Assembly (NCBI RefSeq): GCF_022919075.1
Contig: NZ_CP095078.1
Location: forward strand, 5,394,001-5,458,000
Direction: 5' to 3'
Source: Nocardioides sp. W7
GTDB lineage: Bacteria > Actinomycetota > Actinomycetes > Propionibacteriales > Nocardioidaceae
DNA length: 64,000 bases
Part shown: piece by piece, positions 1 through 9,707 of the stretch
Layout of the letters: each line of letters begins with the position of its first letter
How positions within the stretch are numbered: position 1 is the first letter of the stretch
Notes under the pieces: model-generated
What the model was told of the DNA's origin: nothing
Database searches by the model: none
Seen by the model: the letters and a program-made list of their open reading frames with translations, nothing else
Translations under genes and position numbers: made by a program

Positions 1-176
1 GCGAGGACTGCGCTGCTGAGCAGGTCGGGGTCGACGACGTACTTGTGGGTGGCCAGGGCGGTCTCGCCGACGTTCCAGCCCTTGCTGCGGATCAGGTCGC
101 CGGTGGCGTCCATGTCGTCGAGGTCGGCCTCCACCCCGTGGCTGCCGCCGACGACGGTGTAGTCGCGGTCGCTCAC
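1..176 (-). CDS. Type VII secretion-associated hypothetical protein, cut by the window edge
   Basis: Only the first 58 codons are visible; the rest lies to the left of base 1. It starts at GTG (174-176) and overlaps the stop of the upstream EspG-like gene by four bases (GTGA), so it is translated as part of the same operon. The visible N-terminus is acidic and soluble (VSDRDYTVVGGSHGVEADL), with no signal peptide or membrane segment. I do not recognise the family. Its position after a WXG100-like gene and an EspG-like gene suggests a component or substrate of a type VII (ESX-like) secretion locus; that is inference from context only. Confidence 0.6.
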   Translation of the reverse strand, partial: MSDRDYTVVGGSHGVEADLDDMDATGDLIRSKGWNVGETALATHKYVVDPDLLSSAVL

Positions 177-997
177 GCCCAGGCCCCCTCGATGAGGACC
201 GCGAGCCGCGGCACCAGGTCGCGGCGCTCGCACGGCTCCAGGCGCACCCGGCGAACCCCGTCGCCCCCGAGGTGCGTGCGGGCGCTCCACCAGCCGTGCT
301 GGTCGAGGAACCACACGAGCATCCCCGGCAGCCGGTCGGGCTCACTCGGCAGCACGGTGAGGTGGAGCACGCCCTGGACGCTGTCGCTCCACTCCTGGAC
401 CAGGCGTACGACGTCGGCCTCGACCCCGAGCAGGGCACCGAGCTCGGGACGCAGGGCGGGGTCGTCGGCCGCCGCGGGCAGCGTCGTCAGCGCCTCCAGG
501 GGGACGTCCACCGGGCTGCGCCCGCGCCGGCCCGGACCCGGGTCGGGCAGCGCGTCGAGCACCTCCTGGCCGAACGAGCGGGCGTCGTACAGGGAGAGCA
601 CGGCCTCGGCCCCGTCGCGCACCACGGACCCGCCGACCGCGGCATCGACCCAGTGGTAGGCCAGCAGGTCGAGGCCCACGCCGGCCAGGGAGACCCGCAC
701 CCGCCGCGGCGCCGCGACCAGGCCGGCCAGGTTGGCCGCAACGGCCGGGGTCACTCCGACGTCGTCGAGGACGCCGTGGCCGTGCAGCGCGATCCCGGCC
801 TCGGCGAGCAGCAGGTCGAGGTCGACGCCGGCGAGGGCCGCCACCGTCGGCGACGGCTCCGGCACCAGGTCGGCGGGCAACCGCAGGTCGCCGGACTCCA
901 CGAGCGCCCGGTCCAGCGCGCTCAGCCCGGGCAGGCCGAGCCGCACACGGCGGGCGGACGCGACCGGCCGCCGCTCGCCGAGGCGGATCACAGCCAT
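173..997 (-). CDS. EspG-like ESX secretion-associated protein
   Basis: 274 aa. EspG-family proteins are cytoplasmic chaperones that hold type VII secretion substrates (PE/PPE or WXG100-type) before export. The length fits the family, and the order of a hydrophobic N-terminal half, a central alanine-rich helix region around the LTTLPAAADDPALR stretch and a C-terminal strand region ending in a Gly/Trp-containing tail resembles EspG, but similarity is judged by eye. The ATG at 995-997 lies inside the end of the WXG100-like gene (10-base overlap), and the stop overlaps the next GTG. I chose this start because it falls exactly at the upstream gene's end; the frame stays open further upstream but through another gene. 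Confidence 0.55.
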   Translation of the reverse strand: MAVIRLGERRPVASARRVRLGLPGLSALDRALVESGDLRLPADLVPEPSPTVAALAGVDLDLLLAEAGIALHGHGVLDDVGVTPAVAANLAGLVAAPRRVRVSLAGVGLDLLAYHWVDAAVGGSVVRDGAEAVLSLYDARSFGQEVLDALPDPGPGRRGRSPVDVPLEALTTLPAAADDPALRPELGALLGVEADVVRLVQEWSDSVQGVLHLTVLPSEPDRLPGMLVWFLDQHGWWSARTHLGGDGVRRVRLEPCERRDLVPRLAVLIEGAWA

Positions 998-1368
998 CCC
1001 GTCACCTTGTCCCACGCGTCCGAGGCCTTGTCCTGGCCCCACTCGAAGGCACCCTGGGTCTCGTCCCAGGCCTCCTCGGCCGTGGCGCGCATCTTGTCGA
1101 CCATGTGGTGCATCCACTCGATCCGCTCCCGGACCGCCTGGGCGTGGGCACGCAGGTCGTCGGCCGCGTCGTTGAGCTGCTGGGCGTTGCCCTCGAGGTC
1201 CTCGCACAGCCCCGAGCACCGCTCGCGGTAGCGGTCCGCACCCGCGGACTGCCACGCCACGAGACCGACCTCCGAGCGAAAGGCGCGGGTCTGCTCCCGC
1301 ACCTCGTCCGCCCGCCCGTCGAGCTTGGTGGCGAGCTGCTCCAGCGCACCCGGATCCGCCAGTCCCAT
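988..1368 (-). CDS. WXG100-like (ESAT-6 family) protein
   Basis: 126 aa, mostly helical, with a WQS sequence near residue 40 at the place where WXG100 proteins carry their W-x-G turn between two long helices (G is replaced by S here). The size is slightly above the usual ~100 aa because of a C-terminal extension rich in W, E, D and K. Such proteins are small substrates of type VII secretion systems. It is the first gene of a tight three-gene set with the EspG-like and truncated genes. The start is ATG at 1366-1368; upstream the frame remains open through a short decamer-like repeat that looks non-coding. The altered WXG turn is the main reason for caution. Confidence 0.65.
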   Translation of the reverse strand: MGLADPGALEQLATKLDGRADEVREQTRAFRSEVGLVAWQSAGADRYRERCSGLCEDLEGNAQQLNDAADDLRAHAQAVRERIEWMHHMVDKMRATAEEAWDETQGAFEWGQDKASDAWDKVTGWL

Positions 1369-1390
1369 GGCCGCGTCCTGCCCGTGGACC

Positions 1391-1447
1391 CCTCGGATCA
1401 AACCTCGGGTCGAGCCTCGGCTCAGGCCTCGGGTCAGGCCTCGGAGA
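1391..1447. repeat. Short imperfect tandem repeat (CCTCGGGTCA-like units)
   Basis: Five imperfect copies of a 10-12 base unit (CCTCGGGTCA and variants) lie between the start of the WXG100-like gene and the stop of the M20 hydrolase, and the last copies run into the hydrolase stop codon at 1434-1436. No function is evident. Confidence 0.5.
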
Positions 1448-2624
1448 GCGCTCCGAGCGCCGCACCGGCGAGCATCCGGGCACCGATCCCGATCGCCCGC
1501 TCGTCGATGCGCAGGTTGCCTTGGTGCAGGTCGTACGTCGGGCCGCCCGGCGTGCGGGTGCCGAGCCGCATCATGGCGCCGGGGACCTGGTCGAGGTACC
1601 ACCCGAAGTCCTCGCCGCCGAGGCTCTGCGGGGCCACGACCTGGCCGTCCTGACCGAGCACCTCGAGCACGGCGCGGGCCAGGATCCGGTTGGACACCGG
1701 CTCGTTGACGACCGGCGGGACCCCGCGCTGGTAGTCGACGTGCGCGCTCACGCCGTACGGCCTGACGATGTCGTGGACGAGCTCGCGGACCAGGGTCTCG
1801 CAGTCGGCCCACGCGACGGCGTCCAGGATCCGCACCGTGCCCGCGACCAGTCCCTGGTCGGGGATGACGTTGGGAGCGGCGCCGGCGCTGAGGATGCCCC
1901 AGACCACGCTCACCCCGGCCCGCGGGTCCATCCGGCGCGACAGCACGGCCGGGAGCTCGGTCGTGACCTTCGCGAGCGCGAAGGTCAGGTCCCCGGTGAG
2001 GTGCGGTCGGGACGTGTGCCCGCCGCTACCCTCCAGGCGGACCTCGACCCGGTCGGCGGCGCTGGTCAGCGGGCCCAGGCGCAGACCCACCTGGCCCACG
2101 TCGACGCCCGGGTCGCAGTGCAGGGCGAAGATCCGCTCGACGTCGTCGAGGGCGCCCAGCCCCATGAGGTACACGGCGCCGCCGGGCATCACCTCCTCGG
2201 CGGGCTGGAAGAACAGCCGCACCCGACCTTCGAGCAGGCCGCGGTCGTGGGCCTCGGCCAGCGCGAGGGCCGCGCCGACGAGGGCCGTCGTGTGCACGTC
2301 GTGCCCGCACGCGTGCGCCACCCCGGCGACGGTGCTGCTCCACGGGTCGTCGGTCGCGTCCTGGATGGGCAGGGCGTCGATGTCCGCCCTCAGCGCGACC
2401 ACCCGCTCGCCCGTGCCGAGCTCCGCCACGAGCCCGGTGCGGGGCAGCCGGGTGACCCGCCAGCCGGCCTCCTCCAGGCGCCGGGCGACCAGCCGGGTCG
2501 TGCGCACCTCGTCCCACGACAGCTCGGGATGGGCGTGCAGGTCACGGCGCAGCCCGACCAGCTCGGCGTCGTGCTTCTCCACGACACCGGCCAGGAGTGA
2601 GGGGAGGAAGTCGTCCGCAGGCAT
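1434..2624 (-). CDS. M20 family metallo-amidohydrolase (hippurate hydrolase-like)
   Basis: 396 aa, the normal length for the M20D branch that removes the acyl group from N-acyl amino acids or related amides. Visible family motifs in order: a D-L-H-x-H-P-E-L-S segment near residue 30, ALRADIDALPI near 80, the metal-binding HACGHDVHT near 105, FFQPAEE near 142, the dimerisation-domain GGHTSRPH near 180 and a C-terminal GGEDFGWYL. It is a cytosolic enzyme with no signal peptide. The ATG at 2622-2624 is preceded by unrelated sequence and begins a clean family N-terminus. The exact substrate (N-acyl-amino acid, hippurate or an amino acid conjugate) cannot be told. It reads away from the ScyD-like gene and is probably its own transcription unit. 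Confidence 0.88.
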   Translation of the reverse strand: MPADDFLPSLLAGVVEKHDAELVGLRRDLHAHPELSWDEVRTTRLVARRLEEAGWRVTRLPRTGLVAELGTGERVVALRADIDALPIQDATDDPWSSTVAGVAHACGHDVHTTALVGAALALAEAHDRGLLEGRVRLFFQPAEEVMPGGAVYLMGLGALDDVERIFALHCDPGVDVGQVGLRLGPLTSAADRVEVRLEGSGGHTSRPHLTGDLTFALAKVTTELPAVLSRRMDPRAGVSVVWGILSAGAAPNVIPDQGLVAGTVRILDAVAWADCETLVRELVHDIVRPYGVSAHVDYQRGVPPVVNEPVSNRILARAVLEVLGQDGQVVAPQSLGGEDFGWYLDQVPGAMMRLGTRTPGGPTYDLHQGNLRIDERAIGIGARMLAGAALGALSEA

Positions 2625-2655
2625 CGTGAGCGAGGTTAGTTCACGCGGGGCCCTG

Positions 2656-2685
2656 CCGGCCCCTGCGGTCCACCGCAGGGGCCGG
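2656..2685 (-). terminator. Hairpin terminator after the ScyD-like gene
   Basis: A perfect 14-bp inverted repeat (CCGGCCCCTGCGGT and its complement, two-base centre) lies 43 bases past the stop of the ScyD-like gene. There is no T-run, as is usual for actinobacterial hairpin terminators. Confidence 0.65.
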
Positions 2686-2727
2686 TCGGGCGCGGCGGCC
2701 GGGCCCTGTGGCCCACCGGCGACCCGC

Positions 2728-3876
2728 TCAGTGCCGCCAGCGCTCGACCCGGCCGGCCGGCGAGGTGCCGGGCTCGAGCCCGGTCAGCACCGCCGTGGTG
2801 GCGAGGAGCGCCTGCGGCGTCCACTCCACGTCGCCCGGGAGCATCGCCCTGCGGACCGGCCTGGCCCTCGTCGAGCCCTTCGCGATCTTGACGACCGAGC
2901 CGGCGAACAGCTGGGCGACGTACACGGTCCCCTTCGGCGAGACGGCCAGGCCGGTGGCGCTGGTCAGGCCGCCGATGACCTTCCTCGCCCGCGGCCGCTT
3001 CGCGTCGGGGTCGATCCGGTAGACGGCCGCGTGGCCGGCCATGGTGCCGTCCTCGGGCCCGCCCGGCAGCGTGGAGACGTACAGGTCGCCGTTCCGGGCG
3101 ACCTCCACGTCGGTCGGGACTGGCTCGAAGCGATAGGTCTTCCCCACCGCGCACGTCGGCAGCTTCATCGCCCCCGCCACCGAGGCCGTGACCTCCACCG
3201 GCACCGGCGGGAGCACGGCCACGGTGCTGACCTTGCCGCCGCGGACCTGGAGGACGGCGTTGGCCGCGGCGTCGGCGACGTACACCGCGCGCGCGGTCGT
3301 CGCGGTGGCGTAGGGGTGCGACTCGACGATGCCGCCGTACGACGCCGGCAGGCCGTCGGCGGGGAACTGTGCCGCGCAGTCCGTCGCCAGGTCGGAGATG
3401 CCGTAGGTCACGGCCCGGTCGGGGTTGCGCTTCCGCTCGAACGCATCGAGGTCGGCGAGGGTGCGGGTCCGCCCCGCCGCGGTGCGCTGTCGGAGGGTGG
3501 TCTGGCCGGTGCCGCCGGTCGTCGCGAAGGTGACCACGCCGTCGCGCTCGGAGACCGCACCGACCTCGTCGCCGCGCTTCTTCGCGGTGAAGATCGTCCT
3601 CGCCTTCTTCCCGGGCTGGCGCGCGTGCAGGCTGCCGGCGAAGTTCTGGGAGTAGTAGACGGTGCCGTCGGAGGCGACGGCCAGGCTCAGCGGGCTGAGC
3701 AGCCCCTTCGCGACGGCCCGCTCGGCCACCTCCTCGGCCGCCCTCTCGGGGGGCGGGGCCGCGGTGGCAGGCGCGGTCGAGCCAAGCAGGGCGAGGGCGG
3801 TCAGGCCGGTGAGGGTGCCGGCGACCTTGCCGGCCATCTTGCCGGCCATCTTGCCGGCCAACGGGGTGTGACGCAT
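2728..3876 (-). CDS. Secreted ScyD/ScyE-like beta-propeller protein
   Basis: 382 aa. A signal peptide spans about residues 1-40 (basic start, hydrophobic LTGLTALALLGSTAPATA, then a proline-rich mature start). The rest is a run of beta-propeller blades with repeated patterns such as LSLAVASDGTVYYSQN, PTDVEVARNGDLYVSTLPGG and TGLAVSPKGTVYVAQLF, which resemble NHL/SMP-type blades and the ScyD/ScyE proteins of actinobacteria, whose role is unknown. A good GGAGG lies just upstream of the ATG at 3874-3876. The signal-peptide N-region contains a three-fold 12-bp DNA repeat giving KMAGKMAGKVAG. It is probably exported and monocistronic. Confidence 0.75.
   Translation of the reverse strand: MRHTPLAGKMAGKMAGKVAGTLTGLTALALLGSTAPATAAPPPERAAEEVAERAVAKGLLSPLSLAVASDGTVYYSQNFAGSLHARQPGKKARTIFTAKKRGDEVGAVSERDGVVTFATTGGTGQTTLRQRTAAGRTRTLADLDAFERKRNPDRAVTYGISDLATDCAAQFPADGLPASYGGIVESHPYATATTARAVYVADAAANAVLQVRGGKVSTVAVLPPVPVEVTASVAGAMKLPTCAVGKTYRFEPVPTDVEVARNGDLYVSTLPGGPEDGTMAGHAAVYRIDPDAKRPRARKVIGGLTSATGLAVSPKGTVYVAQLFAGSVVKIAKGSTRARPVRRAMLPGDVEWTPQALLATTAVLTGLEPGTSPAGRVERWRH
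3819..3861. repeat. 12-bp tandem repeat inside a signal peptide
   Basis: The 12-mer CTTGCCGGCCAT is repeated three times with minor change, giving in-frame repeats of K-M-A-G in the signal peptide of the ScyD-like protein. A 12-base unit keeps the frame, so copy number could vary without a frameshift. Confidence 0.7.
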
Positions 3877-3994
3877 CGGTGGTGCCTCCAGTCGTGGGTG
3901 AACACGACGAGGCTCGCGGTCCCGGTGTCCCGAGCGACAGGGTGCGTTGTCCCGCCCGGCCCGGGAGCTGCGACCGGCGGGGGCGCGCGCCCCC

Positions 3995-4070
3995 AGCTGT
4001 AACGCGATGTTCGCCGCACTACCCGCCTGCTGCAGCGTGCGGGTAGTGCGGCGAACGTCGCGTTACAGCT
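3995..4070. repeat. Palindromic element, GCTGTAACGCG family, copy 1
   Basis: Two 32-base arms (3995-4026 and 4039-4070) are complementary at 31 of 32 positions around a 12-base loop. The outer arm starts AGCTGTAACGCGATGTTCGC. The same outer core occurs in the elements at 48931-49006 and 50126-50199. It lies between the end of the mutA-mutB-meaB operon and the start region of the ScyD-like gene, so it could act as a terminator for that operon, but the shared sequence marks a repeat family. Confidence 0.8.
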
Positions 4071-4095
4071 CGGCCGGTCGCACCCCCGCGGCGGC

Positions 4096-5087
4096 TCAGC
4101 GCTCGTCGTACGCCGCGAGGATCTGGTCGGCCGCGACGGGGGCCGGCAGGTCGCCGGCGAGCACCTCGGCCCGCACCCGGTCCCGGATCGCCCGGACCGC
4201 CGGCGAGTGCCGCAGCCTCTGGTCGAGCTCGTCGCGGACCAGCGCCCAGGTGAAGTCGAGCTGCTGTCCCGCGCGCTTCGCGGCGAGCCCGTCGGCGCCG
4301 AGGTGATCGCGGTGCGCCCGGACCCGCTCCCAGAGGTCGTCGACCCCCACGTCGGTGAGGCCGGAGCAGGTGACGACGGGCGGCGCCCACTCGTCGTGGC
4401 CGCGGACCAGCCGCAGCGCGCCCGCCAGCTCGCGGGCGGCCCCGCGCGCCTCCTGCTCCCGGTCGCCGTCGGCCTTGTTGACCGCGATCACGTCGGCGAT
4501 CTCGAGGATGCCCTTCTTGATGCCCTGCAGCTGGTCGCCGGTGCGGGCCAGGGTCAGGAAGAGGAACGTGTCGACCATCCCGGCCACCGTCACCTCGGAC
4601 TGGCCGACGCCGACGGTCTCCACCAGCACCACGTCGTACGACGCCGCCTCCAGCACCGACATCGCCTGCACCGTCGCGCGGGCGACGCCGCCGAGCGTGC
4701 CCGCGCTCGGCGAGGGGCGGATGAACGCCTGCGGGTCGACGCTGAGGCGCGCCATCCGGGTCTTGTCGCCCAGCACCGAGCCGCCGGTGCGGACACTGGA
4801 CGGGTCGACCGCGAGCACCCCGACGCGGTGGCCGGCGGCGGTCAACCGGCTGCCGAGCGCCTCGATGAACGTCGACTTCCCGACCCCCGGGACGCCCGAG
4901 ATCCCGACCCGTACGGCGGGCGAGCGGACCCCGGCGTCGCCGGCCTCGGCGAGCCGGGTGAGCAGCTCGCGGGCCCGCTCGCGGTGCTGCGGGCGGGAGG
5001 ACTCGACCAGCGTGATGGCCTGCGAGACCGCCGCCCGGCGCCCGGATCGGACGCCGTCGAGCAGGGCGTCGACGTCAGGCGGCGCCA

Positions 5088-5088
<1 letters not shown>
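4096..5088 (-). CDS. meaB: Methylmalonyl-CoA mutase-associated GTPase MeaB
   Basis: 330 aa G3E-type GTPase that protects and reloads the B12 cofactor of methylmalonyl-CoA mutase. Walker A is GVPGVGKST at residues 65-73, followed by the family AVDPSSVRTGGSVLGDKTRM segment, the LVETVGVGQSE switch region near 155 and the base-recognition NKAD near 205. The length is normal for MeaB/ArgK. The ATG overlaps the mutB stop by one base (TGATG), so it is translationally coupled and third in the mutA-mutB-meaB operon. The partner genes next door make the MeaB assignment, rather than another G3E chaperone, very likely. Confidence 0.95.
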
Positions 5089-7261
<2,173 letters not shown>

Positions 7262-7265
<4 letters not shown>

Positions 7266-8989
7266 GCCAGCTGCTCCCTGACTCGGGTGAGGAAGGCGAG
7301 GGCGTCGAGGCCCATCGCGCAGGAGTCGTCGGTGACGCCGTCGATCGGCTTCCCCGCGACGATGACGTACGACGCGCCGGCGCCGCGCAGCGCCTCGGCG
7401 GCGGCCGCGCCCCAGTCGGCGTACACGCCGTCGGCCCCGGCCAGGCAGACCACCCGCTGACCGGCGTAGGCGGCGACGAGCTCGTCGGCGTCCTTGGTCG
7501 GGCCGGCGACGTCGACCGCGACACCCCCGGCGGCGAACAGGTTGGTCGCGAACGTGGCCCGTGCCGTGTGCTGCGCGATCGGGCCGAGGGTCGCGAGGAA
7601 CACGTGGTCGGCCGGCGGGTCGTCGCGCAACGCCTCGAAGCTGGCGCCGTACGGCCGCACGTCCGCGAACGCGTCGTCGCCCGCCCGCTCGGGCAGGGTC
7701 TCGGCGAGGTTCGGGAACTCCGTGAGCCCGGTGAGCGGGCGCTTGCGCGTGGCGACCTCGCGCTCGCGGCGCTCGACGGTCGCGGCGATCTCGGCGTCGA
7801 GGTCGGCGCCCTCCTCAAGGCGGCCGAACAGGTCCCAGGCCGCGCGGGCGAGGTCGTCGGTCAGCTTCTCGACGGCGTACGAGCCGCCGGCCGGGTCGGC
7901 GACCTTCGCGACGTGCGACTCGTCGACGAGCAGGTGCGAGGTGTTGCGGGCGATCCGGCGGCCGAGGCCCTCGGGGCGACCGAGCGGGCTGTCGAAGGGC
8001 AGCACCGTGACCGCGTCCGCTCCCCCGACGCCCGCGGCGAACGCGGCGACGGTGGTGCGGAGCATGTTCACGTAGGGGTCGTAGCGGGTCATCATCGGCC
8101 GGCTGGTGACGACGTGCTGGCGTTGCGTCAGGTCGTCGCCCGCCTCGCTCAGCTCCAGCACCCGCGCCCAGAGCCGGCGCGCGGCGCGCAGCTTGGCGAT
8201 GGTCGGGAACTGCTCGTCGGTCGCGGCGTAGCGGAACTCCACCAGGGCGGCGGCCTCGTCGACCGGGATCCCGGCGCCGGTGAGCGCCCGGAGCGCCCGG
8301 ACCCCGACCGCGAGCGAGTGCGCGAGCTCCTGCCCGTCGGAGGCGCCGCGGTCGTGCACCGTGGTGCCGTCGACGACCAGGGCGAGGGTGCCCGCGTCGC
8401 GGGCCAGGGTCGCGGCGGCGACGAGTACGTCGTCGGCTGCCGAGGCGTCGACACCGAGGTTGGTGCCGGCGGCGAGCTCGCGGCCACCGGCGTACTCGAG
8501 GAACGCGCGGGCGGCGTCGAGCGGGGCTGCCGGGGCGTCGAGGACGACGGGCGCCAGGTCGAGGAGGACACCGTCGAGGAGCGTCGCGAGGTCGGTGCCG
8601 TCGGTATCGAGCCACAGCGAGCTCACGCCGCCGTCGAGGTCGACCAGGGCCGCCTCGTTCACGGCCTTCGCCTCGCCCGCCCCGTGGTGCGCCCGGATGT
8701 CCCAGGCGCCGGCCCGGGTCGGCCGGCCGCTCGTCACCAGGTCGTCGAGGAGCTCGGAGGTGCCGAGCGGGGTGACCGCGATGCCGTCGAGGGTGGTGCG
8801 GCTCAGCTTCTCCCACACCACGCTGTCGGGGGCGTCGTCGCCGATCCGCCGCGACTTGCGGAGCACGGCGGCGGTGGCCGCCTCCCACTCCTCGCGGGTG
8901 TGCCGGTCCTCGGGAGCCGCCAGATCGAGCGTGCCCTGCGCGGGCTCGAGCTCCTCGGGCTCGGGGAGCCCACCTTCCACCTCGGTCAT
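7262..8989 (-). CDS. mutA: Methylmalonyl-CoA mutase small (beta) subunit
   Basis: 575 aa from the ATG at 8987-8989, which has AAGGTG seven bases upstream; a GTG three codons earlier (8996-8998) has no such site. The N-terminal barrel is conserved but the C-terminal Rossmann domain has LATLGPIAQHTARA where the large subunit has its D-x-H-x-x-G motif, so it cannot bind B12 and is the structural, non-catalytic partner of MutB. It is first in the mutA-mutB-meaB operon, overlapping mutB by four bases. No cobalamin riboswitch is visible in the 180 bases upstream. Confidence 0.95.
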
Positions 8990-9072
8990 GGAGGGCACCT
9001 TAGGAGCGTTGCGTGGGGTCGGCCATGAAGTGTGACTTTTTCGATTGGAGGGCGGGTCCCAGGCGACGCAGG

Positions 9073-9156
9073 TTCATCACGGTATGCAGGCCAGTTGGCA
9101 GGTCCCACGGCGTACCCACCGTGGGAGGTGCCGGCTCGTCTGCATACCGTGATGAA
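9073..9156. repeat. Long inverted repeat between the DUF1707 gene and mutA
   Basis: Perfect 17-base arms TTCATCACGGTATGCAG (9073-9089) and the complement (9140-9156) enclose a 50-base centre that has its own inverted repeat around CCCACGG / CCGTGGG. It lies past the DUF1707 stop and before mutA, both on the minus strand, and may end the DUF1707 transcript. Confidence 0.7.
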
Positions 9157-9176
9157 GCCGCAGGAGCACCGCCTCG

Positions 9177-9707
9177 CTACGCCGCCAGGTCCGGCAGCCG
9201 CGCCTGCACCAGCTCGCGCTCCCGCTCGGCGATCCGCGAGCGCGCCGAGCCCAGCGTGAGCACCGGCGGGATGCCGGTGTAGACGAGCACCCAGACCGGC
9301 CAGAAGAAGCCGCTGCCGGCCAGCCACCACAGCAGGACGCACGCCGCCCCGGGTACGACGAAGATCGCCAGGTCACCGACCAGCTGCCGTCGGACGCCGG
9401 CGACGGCCAGTTCGCGCGCGACCCGCACGTCGAGGGCTCCGGACGGAGCATCGGGCGCCCGAGTCGGCTCGGCCGCCGGGACCAGGTCGGCGAGCAGCCC
9501 CAGCAGCTCGGCCAGGGTGGACGCCGAGGTCAGCGCGGCCGCCCGCGACTCCAGGTCGTCGACGCCGATCCGGCCCTCGGCGTACGCCTCGACGAACAGG
9601 CCGAGCACCAGCTCGCGGTCGGCGTCGGAGGTCCGCAGCCCGGCGTGCTCGCGCTGCCGCGGATCGTGGCGGAAGCCGCGCCAGAAGACGTCGTCGGACG
9701 TGCTCAT
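9177..9707 (-). CDS. DUF1707 (SHOCT-like) domain membrane protein
   Basis: 176 aa. Residues about 18-70 form the DUF1707 domain seen in many actinobacterial proteins: LRTSDADRELVLGLFVEAYAEGRIGVDDLESRAAAL. After a linker, two hydrophobic segments (about 112-132 and 136-155) anchor it in the membrane, and a charged tail ends the protein. The ATG overlaps the stop of the sulfatase gene by four bases (ATGA), so both are in one operon. The function of DUF1707 proteins is not established; a membrane-localised regulatory or assembly role is only a guess. Confidence 0.75.
   Translation of the reverse strand: MSTSDDVFWRGFRHDPRQREHAGLRTSDADRELVLGLFVEAYAEGRIGVDDLESRAAALTSASTLAELLGLLADLVPAAEPTRAPDAPSGALDVRVARELAVAGVRRQLVGDLAIFVVPGAACVLLWWLAGSGFFWPVWVLVYTGIPPVLTLGSARSRIAERERELVQARLPDLAA

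Noticed and set aside
1521..2600. Long open frames opposite the M20 gene and opposite most other genes
   Set aside because: At this GC content the opposite strand is open by default; the products are low-complexity R/A/P/G- or V/H/D-rich and lack family motifs, while the other strand encodes recognisable enzymes.
8990..9072. Possible cobalamin riboswitch before the B12-dependent mutase operon
   Set aside because: No B12-box-like sequence is visible and the gap before the palindrome is only about 80 bases.
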